DNA of 8,430 nucleotides from Emcibacter sp. (lineage in GTDB: Bacteria > Pseudomonadota > Alphaproteobacteria > Sphingomonadales > Emcibacteraceae). Of this stretch, positions 1 to 6,450 are shown in pieces. The position numbers and the translations under genes were made by a program. Where the stretch lies: NCBI GenBank assembly GCA_023142175.1, contig JAGLJX010000320.1, forward strand, positions 1 to 8,430, in the 5' to 3' direction. The notes below the pieces were generated by a model. That model made no database searches. It saw nothing but the letters and a program-made list of their open reading frames with translations, and was not told the origin of the DNA. How positions within the stretch are numbered: position 1 is the first letter of the stretch; each line of letters starts with the position of its first letter.

Positions 1-667
1 ATACGGCATAGCTTAAATTCAAGAATCTACCTTCGCATATCGGCGAAAGTACAACAACTGCGGCACGACTAGAAAGATTGCGTTGTGCTTGAAGAGAGTT
101 GGCAACTGCCCTATCTACAAAATCTGGAAATTTATTATTTGAAACCATTAATACAGCATCGTTATCTGGTTTCACACCAGGTAAGATAAATTTAGCCGGG
201 GCGTCCAGAACTTCGTCTTTGAATTTTGGATCTTCGAGCAAACGCAAACCACGTATATCAAATCTATCATCAGCTACACTATTTATATGTTGAACAAGAT
301 CAATGATAAAACCCTCAGATTGCAATTGCATCTTAACCCTTTCTACATCTCATTTCTATTTCTCAGCCATAAACACTAGTGAAGGGATCACTTCTAAAAT
401 TTCAATATGCTTACATTTTTGCGCAAGAAACTTAGTATGTTGCCCAATGCCTACCCCGATCCCTAATACCGCAGCCTCTTTATCGGGCGGCAATTGGTTT
501 AGGTACATTGACTCTTTATTTGCGCTACACAGAGTACTATCATTGTAATAAAAAGGCGGCCTTTAGTTTGCGGGCATGCAATAAACAGTTTGCTTGCTGC
601 TGGCATAAAAGGTGTGTCTGACATTTAATTCTATCTTTAAAATTTCTTTAAAACTGTCCACCGCCAT
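1..667 (-). pseudogene. Decayed gene with GxGxG (Rossmann-like) segment, 3' end beyond window
   Basis: Read on the minus strand from an ATG at 667 (MAVDSFKEILKIELNV...), a single frame stays coherent to the left edge but is broken by TAA at 563-565, TAG at 356-358 and TGA at 350-352. The pieces read like one protein. After the first stop comes RPPFYYNDSTLCSANKES, then an LNQLPPDKEAAVLGIGVGIG segment with a nucleotide- or SAM-binding-type glycine loop, followed by an acidic strand end (HIEILEV). After the paired TAG/TGA the frame is open for 116 codons (from DVERVKMQLQ) to base 1. The layout resembles the N-terminal part of class I methyltransferases or MAF/DUF115-type glycosyltransferases, but I cannot assign the family. 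The TAG and TGA could each come from one transition (CAG to TAG, TGG to TGA). An ATG at 331 preceded by GAAAGG could restart translation of the 3' part. Base composition is more AT-rich than in the genes to the right. No functional product is expected unless restart occurs. Confidence 0.6.
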
Positions 668-726
668 ATTATTTGAAACCAGCCAACAATTAAACTAAGT
701 GAGGGTTTGGCTTCATTTGTGCGTTA

Positions 727-746
727 ATACTAAACAGCTTTAGTAT
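727..746. repeat. 20-bp inverted repeat ATACTAAA-CAGC-TTTAGTAT
   Basis: Two perfect 8-bp arms flank CAGC. It lies 60 bp upstream of the pseudogene's ATG (minus strand) and about 340 bp upstream of the DUF819 gene. Its length and ATAC...GTAT ends match the inverted repeat in front of the symporter gene (8020-8039), so it could be a diverged operator of the same kind. The arms are AT-rich and followed only by AATTTT, which makes it a poor intrinsic terminator. Confidence 0.45.
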
Positions 747-1009
747 AATTTTACAAGCAGCGTTTTTTTAATGTTGCCTCTTTTATCTTTCTCCTTTTTT
801 CTAGAATTGCACTCTAATTACCTCGCACTAAACCTGGGCAAATGAAATAGGGCTCATTCCCACTGTCCAAACAAACAAGGCCACCTCACTTTCAAATTCC
901 GCAAAAAGGCAGGCATCTGATTGTGGTGTCCTCATTCGCAGTTTATTATAAATGATTAATATTAAAGCATTTATTATGCCAAAAACAGGCTGAGAAGCCC
1001 ATATTGCCC

Positions 1010-1037
1010 TTCACATATCCGCCCTACCTGTTATAAT
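1010..1037 (+). promoter_or_regulatory. Candidate sigma70-type promoter for the DUF819/NlpC-P60 operon
   Basis: TTCACA (1010-1015) and a consensus TATAAT (1032-1037) are separated by 16 bp and lie about 48 bp upstream of the TTG start at 1085. Unlike the other promoters in the window, no clear ATACCA/TGGTAT half-site is seen here, so these two genes may be regulated differently or constitutively. Confidence 0.5.
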
Positions 1038-1070
1038 TCCATCAGAATATTCCATTCCAATAAAAACACT

Positions 1071-1077
1071 GAGGGAG
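1071..1077 (+). promoter_or_regulatory. Ribosome binding site deciding the TTG start of the DUF819 gene
   Basis: GAGGGAG (1071-1077) ends 7 bases before TTG at 1085. The in-frame ATGs at 1145 and 1148 have only a weak, distant GGCGG upstream and would delete the first membrane helix. Confidence 0.6.
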
Positions 1078-1084
1078 CCTTAAT

Positions 1085-2248
1085 TTGATCACGAGCGGTT
1101 TTTCATATTTTGCTGTTTTATTATTCACCGGCGGCTGCATTAAAATGATGGAGTCCACAAAGCGTTTTAAGATATTTAATTATCTTCCCGGTGTCGTTGC
1201 CCTGTATTTTATAGTCATGCTCATGGCCACATTCGGGCTTTGGTCCAATACGGAAAGCATAACCGCCACTTATAAGGATATTAAGGGCAATCTCCTGCCC
1301 GCCATGATTTTCCTGATGCTGCTCAAGGGTGATCTTCGCCAGATTGCCGCCCTCGGCCCCCGAATGCTCACGGCATTTGCCGCGGCAACTATAAGCATCG
1401 GCATCGGCTTCATTGTCTGCTTCATTGTTCTTATGCAATGGCTGCCGGACGGTGCATGGAAAGCCTTTGCCGCCCTTTGCGGTAGCTGGATGGGCGGCAC
1501 GGGAAATATGGTCGCCATACAGGGTGCGCTTGATGTGCCGGACAGCCTCATGGGCTATACCCTGCTCATGGATTCTATAGATTATGCCTTGTGGGTGGTT
1601 TTGTTACTGGCCCTTGTGATCCACGCGCCCGCCTTTAATCGCTGGACCAAAAGCAACACTGACACCATTGATGAGATTGGCAGGAAACTTGAGGAAGAAA
1701 ACGGCAAGTCAAAGAGTGTATTAGGTTTCACCACCATGATTTTTCTGGTTGGTGCCGGGCTGATCGCCTCTGCACTGGCGCAGAATTTTGCCGATGTTAT
1801 GCCGGTAACCAGCTTTTTCTCCCATACCACATGGACCGTTTTGATTGTGACCATATTTGGTGTCATCGGGGCAATGACCCCACTGGGCCGTATCGCAGGA
1901 TCAAACGAAATCGCCAATGTGATGCTTTATGGTATAATAGCGCTCATCGCCTCCAGAGCTGATTTTGGACAGCTGACACAGGCACCGCTTTTTGTCTTTG
2001 CCGGCCTTATCATATTGACCGTTCATGGGTTATGTATGGTGGCCGCCGCAAAATTATTTCGTCTGGATTTATTCTCGTGCGGTGTGGCGTCTCTGGCCAA
2101 TATCGGCGGGGTGGCTTCGGCGCCAATTCTGGCGGCGGCATATTCACAGGCCCTGATCCCCATCGGTGTGTTAATGTCAATGTTAGGCTATATTATCGGC
2201 ACGGGCGGCGGCTTGCTTATTGGCAAAATACTGGCCCTTTTATCTTAG
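1085..2248 (+). CDS. DUF819 family (YjcL-like) integral membrane protein, putative transporter
   Basis: A 387-residue, strongly hydrophobic protein of the length usual for DUF819. Visible family hallmarks are the N-terminal helix followed by a short FKIFNYLPGVV segment, an LLPAMIFLMLLKGDLRQIAALG stretch around residues 69-92 (written here in parts: LLPAMIF, then GDLRQIAALG), the glycine-rich GSWMGGTGN motif at 133-141, and a matching second-half motif ASLANIGGVASAP beginning near 335 (ANIGG at 338-342). The two unwound-looking glycine motifs, one per half, suggest an inverted-repeat transporter fold. A soluble charged loop lies near residues 185-215. The TTG start is chosen because of GAGGGAG at 1071-1077 and because the first helix begins before the ATGs at residues 21-22. 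The family has no firmly established substrate. The 9-bp gap to the NlpC/P60 gene makes a two-gene operon likely, and I infer a role in importing muropeptide-derived peptides. Confidence 0.88.
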   Translation: MITSGFSYFAVLLFTGGCIKMMESTKRFKIFNYLPGVVALYFIVMLMATFGLWSNTESITATYKDIKGNLLPAMIFLMLLKGDLRQIAALGPRMLTAFAAATISIGIGFIVCFIVLMQWLPDGAWKAFAALCGSWMGGTGNMVAIQGALDVPDSLMGYTLLMDSIDYALWVVLLLALVIHAPAFNRWTKSNTDTIDEIGRKLEEENGKSKSVLGFTTMIFLVGAGLIASALAQNFADVMPVTSFFSHTTWTVLIVTIFGVIGAMTPLGRIAGSNEIANVMLYGIIALIASRADFGQLTQAPLFVFAGLIILTVHGLCMVAAAKLFRLDLFSCGVASLANIGGVASAPILAAAYSQALIPIGVLMSMLGYIIGTGGGLLIGKILALLS

Positions 2249-2257
2249 AGGTTATCA

Positions 2258-3673
2258 ATGACATCATATAATTTTCCCCTTGTAATATTAATCGCGCTTG
2301 CCATCACATCCTGCGAGCCAGAGAAACAGTCTATGCCAGAACCACAAGAAGAATTCGCCGATCGGTTTGTCTCTGATGTCATCGGGGTAAAGGAAAAGCA
2401 CCTCAATCCCGACTATTGGACCAAGTCATCCCTTGGCGATAAAATTTTAATGAGCCAAGCGGAAATAACGGTCTTAAACACCAATAGCTTCAGCGTTGAT
2501 GATACGATGTTTGACCTCGCGGCTTTACCAGAATTTCTAAGCAAAGACGCACTTACCGCCCGCATAACCTCCATCAGCAAAAGATCGCGCTTCAAACGCA
2601 TTTTTGAAGATGGCACGCCCGTGACCGAGACAGACTTCTCCCGCTATGAGGCTAATTTAAATCTGTCCGCTATCAAGTCTGAAAACTCGCTCAAATTTGC
2701 CCTTGCGGTCAAGCGAACCTCTTTGCGTACCTACCCCACGCTGGAATTGCTGTTCAGTGACGATGCCCAAAACCGGGACATCGAACGCTTTCAGGAAACC
2801 GCACTGTTCCCCACGGATATCGCGGTGGTGCTTCATGAAAGCACGGACGGCGAATGGCTACTCGTACAGTCCTATAATTACATCGGATGGGCTCAGAAAA
2901 AGGATATTGCTATTGGCGTTCGTTCTGACATTCTCGCCTATAAATCCACTGATGAATTTCTGGTTATAACTGGCGATAAGGTTCATACCACCTTTAACCC
3001 CGAAGTGGCGCAAGTGTCTGAATTACAGCTTGATATGGGAATACGCCTGCCTCTTGACCGTCCGGCGGAATTGAAAAATAACCTCTATGGTCAGAATCCC
3101 TACCTGAGCCATATGGTGAAATTACCCATACGCATGAAGGATGGCACGCTGGCCTTCAAACACGCTTTAATTTCCCGGAACAAGGATGTTAATGTGGGCT
3201 ATCTACCCTATACAGAAGCAAATATTATCGCTCAGGCTTTTAAATTCCTTGGCGAGCGTTATGGCTGGGGCCACCGGTATAATGGACGGGACTGCACGGG
3301 CTTTGTCTCTGAAATTTACAAGAGTTTTGGTATTCTAATGCCGCGTAATTCAGGCGATCAGGGCCGCAGCCTGATCGGAAGCAATACGGTCTTTGAGAAG
3401 ACAACAACCCTGGACAGCAAGATAAGCACCCTGAAAAAAAGTGCCATCGGGGATATTATCTATATGCCCGGCCATGTGCTTATGGTGCTTGGCACGTCTG
3501 ACGGCGAGCCGTTTGTCATTCATGATGTTGCCGGACTTGGCTATCTGAAACAGGATGATACCCTCTATAAAGGCACATTGAACGGCGTTTCCATCACCCC
3601 GCTTACCCCGTTGCGAAGCACAAAAGAGCGAACTTTTGTCGATACCGTATATAACGTCAAATCAATCCGGTAA
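2258..3673 (+). CDS. Lipoprotein SH3b/NlpC-P60 peptidoglycan endopeptidase (YkfC-like)
   Basis: A 471-residue exported hydrolase. The N-terminus is a hydrophobic signal ending in a lipobox I-T-S-C with lipidated Cys19; Glu at +2 does not favour inner-membrane retention, so an outer-membrane anchor is likely. Residues about 28-125 resemble the NlpC/P60 stabilising domain (HLNPDYW near its start). Residues about 146-215 look like the SH3b1 domain (LRTYPTLELLF, then GEWLLVQSYNYIGWAQ), and about 217-290 like SH3b2. The catalytic domain covers about 320-470: Cys346 in RDCTGFVSE, His406 in MPGHVLMVLG and His422 in VIHDVAG form the expected Cys-His-His triad. Family members with this layout cleave the gamma-D-Glu to diamino-acid bond, often needing a free N-terminal L-Ala. 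AGAGG at 2247-2251 overlaps the upstream stop and sits 6 bases before the ATG, supporting coupled translation with the DUF819 gene. Its stop codon abuts that of the convergent serine hydrolase gene. Confidence 0.92.
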   Translation: MTSYNFPLVILIALAITSCEPEKQSMPEPQEEFADRFVSDVIGVKEKHLNPDYWTKSSLGDKILMSQAEITVLNTNSFSVDDTMFDLAALPEFLSKDALTARITSISKRSRFKRIFEDGTPVTETDFSRYEANLNLSAIKSENSLKFALAVKRTSLRTYPTLELLFSDDAQNRDIERFQETALFPTDIAVVLHESTDGEWLLVQSYNYIGWAQKKDIAIGVRSDILAYKSTDEFLVITGDKVHTTFNPEVAQVSELQLDMGIRLPLDRPAELKNNLYGQNPYLSHMVKLPIRMKDGTLAFKHALISRNKDVNVGYLPYTEANIIAQAFKFLGERYGWGHRYNGRDCTGFVSEIYKSFGILMPRNSGDQGRSLIGSNTVFEKTTTLDSKISTLKKSAIGDIIYMPGHVLMVLGTSDGEPFVIHDVAGLGYLKQDDTLYKGTLNGVSITPLTPLRSTKERTFVDTVYNVKSIR

Positions 3674-5251
3674 TCAGTCCACCCGCTGAAAGTTCAGATC
3701 CTGAAAATCAAAACTAAAGTCCGTATCTTCTAATACGGGCAGCATGGTGATTGTGGAAATTCTGCCTGCTGAATTTTCCCCGAAATGCACATAGGCATCG
3801 GCCCCCAGACTTCGGTTATCCCAGCGGACAATGAAGCTATTATCCTCAAAGATTTCCATATTGCCGCGCATCTGCAAAGATTTTAGCGAGGTAAAACGCA
3901 GGCCGTTGTCACTTTGGCTGATCTCAATATGACCAAACCACGGATCACGAAATTTACCCAGATAGCTTTCCAAGGGGTTCAGCATTTTCAGCGAGCCTTT
4001 TTTGGCCTGCTTTTCCTCGGTTTTTTTCGCCATTCTCGCTAATTGTTTCTGATAATAATCCTCTACCCAGTCATGGGCCGTGGCCCCCATATAGGATTTT
4101 ATAATCTGTTGAGTGACCGCATTACGCGCCCCGTAATTTGACCCGTTATTCAATATCATAAGGCCAAGGCCAAGTTCCGGCACCAAGGTCAGATAGGCCT
4201 GCATACCCGACAGGGTTCCGGTGTGAGAGATAACCTCATAGCCCAGCACATCATCTTTGCGCCATGCCAGCGCATATGTTTTAAAATGCGTATTATCATA
4301 TTCCCGTTCCGATTTTGATATGGGCAAAATGGTCTGTGACCGCCACATCTCGTCTCGCTGCTTCTCGCTGAAAATACGCTTGCCCTCGGGGCTAATTCCA
4401 CCCTGAAGCTGGGTCAACATCCATGTGGCCATGCCACGCACATTGCATACCAAGCCACCCGCCGCCGCCGAAGCCTTCACCTGACCCGTGATGGCATTTC
4501 GGGGAATGGTGACGATCTTTTCCCCGATAAACCCGTGCGGCGTGGCAACATTGTCCAATGATTCCGCGGGGATTTTTCCGGCAAAACATGTCATATCAAG
4601 CGGGTTCAGGATGCGGCTCTGAACAAATTCTTCCCACGGCATCCCGCTTATGGCCGCCACAACCTCGCCCGCAACTATATAGAGCAGATTGTCATAGGCA
4701 TATTCACTGCGGAAGCTGGTCACAGCTTTCAAATGCCGTAAATTATGCACAATTTCTTCACGCGAGAAACCCGATGGCTCCGGCCATAACATCAGGTCTC
4801 CGGCTCCACGGCCCAAGCCACTCCGGTGGGTCAACAGGTCGCGCACAGTAAATTCGCGAGTGACCCACGGGTCAGCCATCTTGAAATCCGGCAGATATTT
4901 TGTGACCGGGTCATCCCAGTCAAATTTCCCTTCATCCACAAGGATAGCCAAGGCCGCTGATGTGAAGGCCTTTGTGGTCGAGGCGATGCTGAACAAAGTC
5001 TGATTATTCACTTTTTCTTTGCCCGCGATATGGCGCAGGCCGTAGCCTTGTGAATGAATGATTTTACCGTCATGGACAATGCTAACTGCCATGCCGGGGG
5101 TATTAAAGCGCAACAGGGCTTTTTCCACCACCTGTTGGATTTTACTATCACTGATACCATTGGCGGAATCTGCTAGCAGGTTATTTCCAAAAATGAAAAA
5201 TACACTAAAGGCCATCATTAACTTCAATATATTTCCTGTCAGCATACCCAT
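3674..5251 (-). CDS. Periplasmic serine hydrolase, beta-lactamase family (class C fold) with DUF3471-like C-terminal domain
   Basis: From the ATG at 5251 the protein has 525 residues. Residues 1-27 form a signal peptide (hydrophobic run, cleavage likely after LLA27). The catalytic domain shows all three motifs of the penicillin-recognising/class C family: S91-T-T-K94 with the nucleophilic serine, Y186-D-N188, and H343-T-G345 replacing KTG. A basic linker (KKTEEKQAKK) near 425-435 leads to a beta-rich tail similar to DUF3471. Relatives include esterases, D-aminopeptidases, DD-peptidases and AmpH-like enzymes, so the exact substrate is open; the neighbours favour peptidoglycan peptides. The start is set by GGAGGAGG at 5256-5263; a second ATG at 5245 is equally possible. 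An in-frame ATG at 5377 would place non-signal sequence first and overlap the divergent gene. It is probably transcribed from the 5252-5364 region shared with the NagX-like gene. Confidence 0.9.
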   Translation of the reverse strand: MGMLTGNILKLMMAFSVFFIFGNNLLADSANGISDSKIQQVVEKALLRFNTPGMAVSIVHDGKIIHSQGYGLRHIAGKEKVNNQTLFSIASTTKAFTSAALAILVDEGKFDWDDPVTKYLPDFKMADPWVTREFTVRDLLTHRSGLGRGAGDLMLWPEPSGFSREEIVHNLRHLKAVTSFRSEYAYDNLLYIVAGEVVAAISGMPWEEFVQSRILNPLDMTCFAGKIPAESLDNVATPHGFIGEKIVTIPRNAITGQVKASAAAGGLVCNVRGMATWMLTQLQGGISPEGKRIFSEKQRDEMWRSQTILPISKSEREYDNTHFKTYALAWRKDDVLGYEVISHTGTLSGMQAYLTLVPELGLGLMILNNGSNYGARNAVTQQIIKSYMGATAHDWVEDYYQKQLARMAKKTEEKQAKKGSLKMLNPLESYLGKFRDPWFGHIEISQSDNGLRFTSLKSLQMRGNMEIFEDNSFIVRWDNRSLGADAYVHFGENSAGRISTITMLPVLEDTDFSFDFQDLNFQRVD

Positions 5252-5255
5252 ATTT

Positions 5256-5263
5256 CCTCCTCC
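5256..5263 (-). promoter_or_regulatory. Strong ribosome binding site deciding the serine hydrolase start
   Basis: On the minus strand GGAGGAGG lies 4 bases before the ATG at 5251 and 10 bases before the ATG at 5245. Either start gives a complete signal peptide, and both exclude the longer frame from 5377. Confidence 0.75.
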
Positions 5264-5282
5264 AATAATCAAACCGGCGCTT

Positions 5283-5311
5283 TTTACACCATTAATTTCA
5301 GAAAATAGAAT
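5283..5311 (+). promoter_or_regulatory. Candidate promoter for the NagX-like gene
   Basis: TTTACA (5283-5288) and TAGAAT (5306-5311) are spaced 17 bp and precede the ATG at 5365 by about 53 bases. An ATACCA half-site (5312-5317) directly follows the -10 and, on the other strand, forms TGGTATATT, which overlaps a -10-like TATATT (5309-5314) for the serine hydrolase gene. Confidence 0.5.
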
Positions 5312-5328
5312 ATACCAGTTTAAGTCAA
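5306..5328. promoter_or_regulatory. Shared divergent control region with ATACCA half-site
   Basis: Back-to-back -10-like elements of the two divergent genes overlap around 5306-5314, and ATACCAGTTTAA (5312-5323) matches the left half of the symporter operator candidate (ATACCAATTTTAA). The opposite arm is not clearly preserved. On the minus strand a TTGACT (5323-5328) with a TATTTT 15 bp downstream is an alternative promoter for the serine hydrolase. A protein bound here could control both genes at once. Confidence 0.35.
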
Positions 5329-5364
5329 ATGATAATATTATATTAGGATCAGGAGGAAACAAAA

Positions 5365-6450
5365 ATGGCGCCTTCACCCAAAAGTCGACGATTAGTTTCG
5401 CTGGATGCCTTGCGTGGTTTTGATATGTTCTGGATTATGGGTGGTGATTTTCTAACCCACCTCTTGGCCGCCGCCACAGGGTTGTCTGGTCTTGCCCTGA
5501 TGTCAGACCAACTGCATCATGCACAGTGGCAGGGGTTTCATGCCTATGATCTTGTCTTTCCCCTGTTCATGTTTCTCTCAGGAATTTCGCTTGTTCTTTC
5601 ACTGGAGAAAACAAAAGATAACCGTTTGAAATTTCTGACCAAGGCCAGCAGGCGGGCGGCAATATTGGTTATTCTGGGCATTATCTATAATTTTGGCTGG
5701 TCTCTGGACCCGGAGCGGTTCAGGGTCGCCAGCGTCTTGGGTCAAATCGGTGTAGCTTATCTGATCGCGGCCATTACCTTTGTTATGTTGAAAGAATGGT
5801 ATTTGAGACTGGCTGTTGTTTGCCTCATTCTCGGCATCGTGGCGGCATTGCAGATTTTGTTACCTGTTCCTGGAACCGGCGCGGGGGTTTTTACGCCGGA
5901 AGGCATCGTCAATGGCTGGATTGATCGGCTGTTTTTACCCGGACGCTTATATGGCGGCTCCTATGATCCCGAAGGGATATTATCGGTTTTTTCCAGCAGC
6001 TCAGTCACCATAATGGGCGGATTAGTTGGCGGTTTTCTGACCAAGCATAAAGACATCAGAAGGCTAGGACTTCTCAGCATCATGGCAGGCCTGCTTATTA
6101 TCATCGGGGTGGCACTTGATCCCTATTATCCCATCATAAAGGCGGCGTGGACGGTCCCGTTTGATCTGATCGCTGCGGGGATTTCCATGCTCCTGTTCAT
6201 CCTTTTTTACTTGGTCATAGATATTTTCAACTATACCCGATGGGCCTTGTTTTTCTCCGTTATTGGCATGAACTCGATCGCCATCTATCTTGGTGTGCGC
6301 TTCATCAGCTATCCCCTTCTGAAATTAACCAATGACGGTAATATTTTTGCCCAGCCCTCGATTGCCATCCCCCTTGTTATTGCGGTAATAGCCGTTGAAT
6401 GGGTGGTCTTAAGAGCCTGTTTCAACCGAGGCTGGTTCCTGAAAATTTAG
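5365..6450 (+). CDS. DUF5009 / NagX-like transmembrane protein, HGSNAT acyltransferase family
   Basis: A 361-residue polytopic membrane protein with about ten hydrophobic helices, the usual family length. The N-terminus SRRLVSLDALRGFDMFWIMG is the family signature. The first loop contains H51-H52-A-Q-W55 followed by GFHAYDLVFPLFMFLSG; H52 aligns with the H-A-x-W motif carrying the proposed catalytic histidine of human heparan-alpha-glucosaminide N-acetyltransferase. A later LGQIGVAYLIA segment also matches the family. Bacterial relatives called NagX lie in N-acetylglucosamine utilisation clusters of Shewanella and Xanthomonas, where they are thought to act at the inner membrane. I infer acyl transfer to, or membrane passage of, an amino sugar, possibly from peptidoglycan. 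AGGAGG at 5351-5356, 8 bases before the ATG, supports the start. The last 42 bases overlap the convergent symporter gene. Confidence 0.87.
   Translation: MAPSPKSRRLVSLDALRGFDMFWIMGGDFLTHLLAAATGLSGLALMSDQLHHAQWQGFHAYDLVFPLFMFLSGISLVLSLEKTKDNRLKFLTKASRRAAILVILGIIYNFGWSLDPERFRVASVLGQIGVAYLIAAITFVMLKEWYLRLAVVCLILGIVAALQILLPVPGTGAGVFTPEGIVNGWIDRLFLPGRLYGGSYDPEGILSVFSSSSVTIMGGLVGGFLTKHKDIRRLGLLSIMAGLLIIIGVALDPYYPIIKAAWTVPFDLIAAGISMLLFILFYLVIDIFNYTRWALFFSVIGMNSIAIYLGVRFISYPLLKLTNDGNIFAQPSIAIPLVIAVIAVEWVVLRACFNRGWFLKI

Larger units (their letters stand above)
668..1084. other. Non-coding region between pseudogene and DUF819 gene
   Basis: I find no convincing reading frame in these 417 bases on either strand. 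The stretch holds an AT-rich 20-bp inverted repeat (727-746), a pyrimidine-rich run around 775-802, a small GGCT-GAGA-AGCC stem near 988-998 without a T-run, and a promoter-like pair at 1010-1037 ahead of the DUF819 gene. No insertion-sequence ends or tRNA remnant are visible. It separates a decaying AT-rich gene from an intact cluster, so it may mark an old recombination boundary; that is inference only. Confidence 0.5.

Noticed and set aside
350..352. TGA as recoded (selenocysteine or tryptophan) codon
   Set aside because: A TAG lies two codons upstream and a TAA occurs further 5'. All intact genes here use standard stops, including TGA at 3674-3676.
99..548. Two short plus-strand open frames (99-293 and 303-548)
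   Set aside because: They lie opposite the minus-strand remnant, have no ribosome sites and show no protein-like composition; the minus frame reads as a real protein.
727..752. Intrinsic terminator
   Set aside because: The stem is AT-rich and only AATTTT follows, so termination would be weak; a binding site is more likely.
1145..1150. ATG codons as the start of the DUF819 protein
   Set aside because: They would remove the first membrane helix and lack a well-placed ribosome site, whereas TTG 1085 has GAGGGAG at good spacing.
4558..4851. Plus-strand open frame inside the serine hydrolase gene
   Set aside because: It is antisense to the catalytic domain carrying the STTK, YDN and HTG motifs and has no support of its own.
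5252..5377. Longer serine hydrolase starting at 5377
   Set aside because: The extension lacks a ribosome site, overlaps the divergent gene's start and promoter, and pushes the signal peptide inward; ATG 5251 has GGAGGAGG just upstream.
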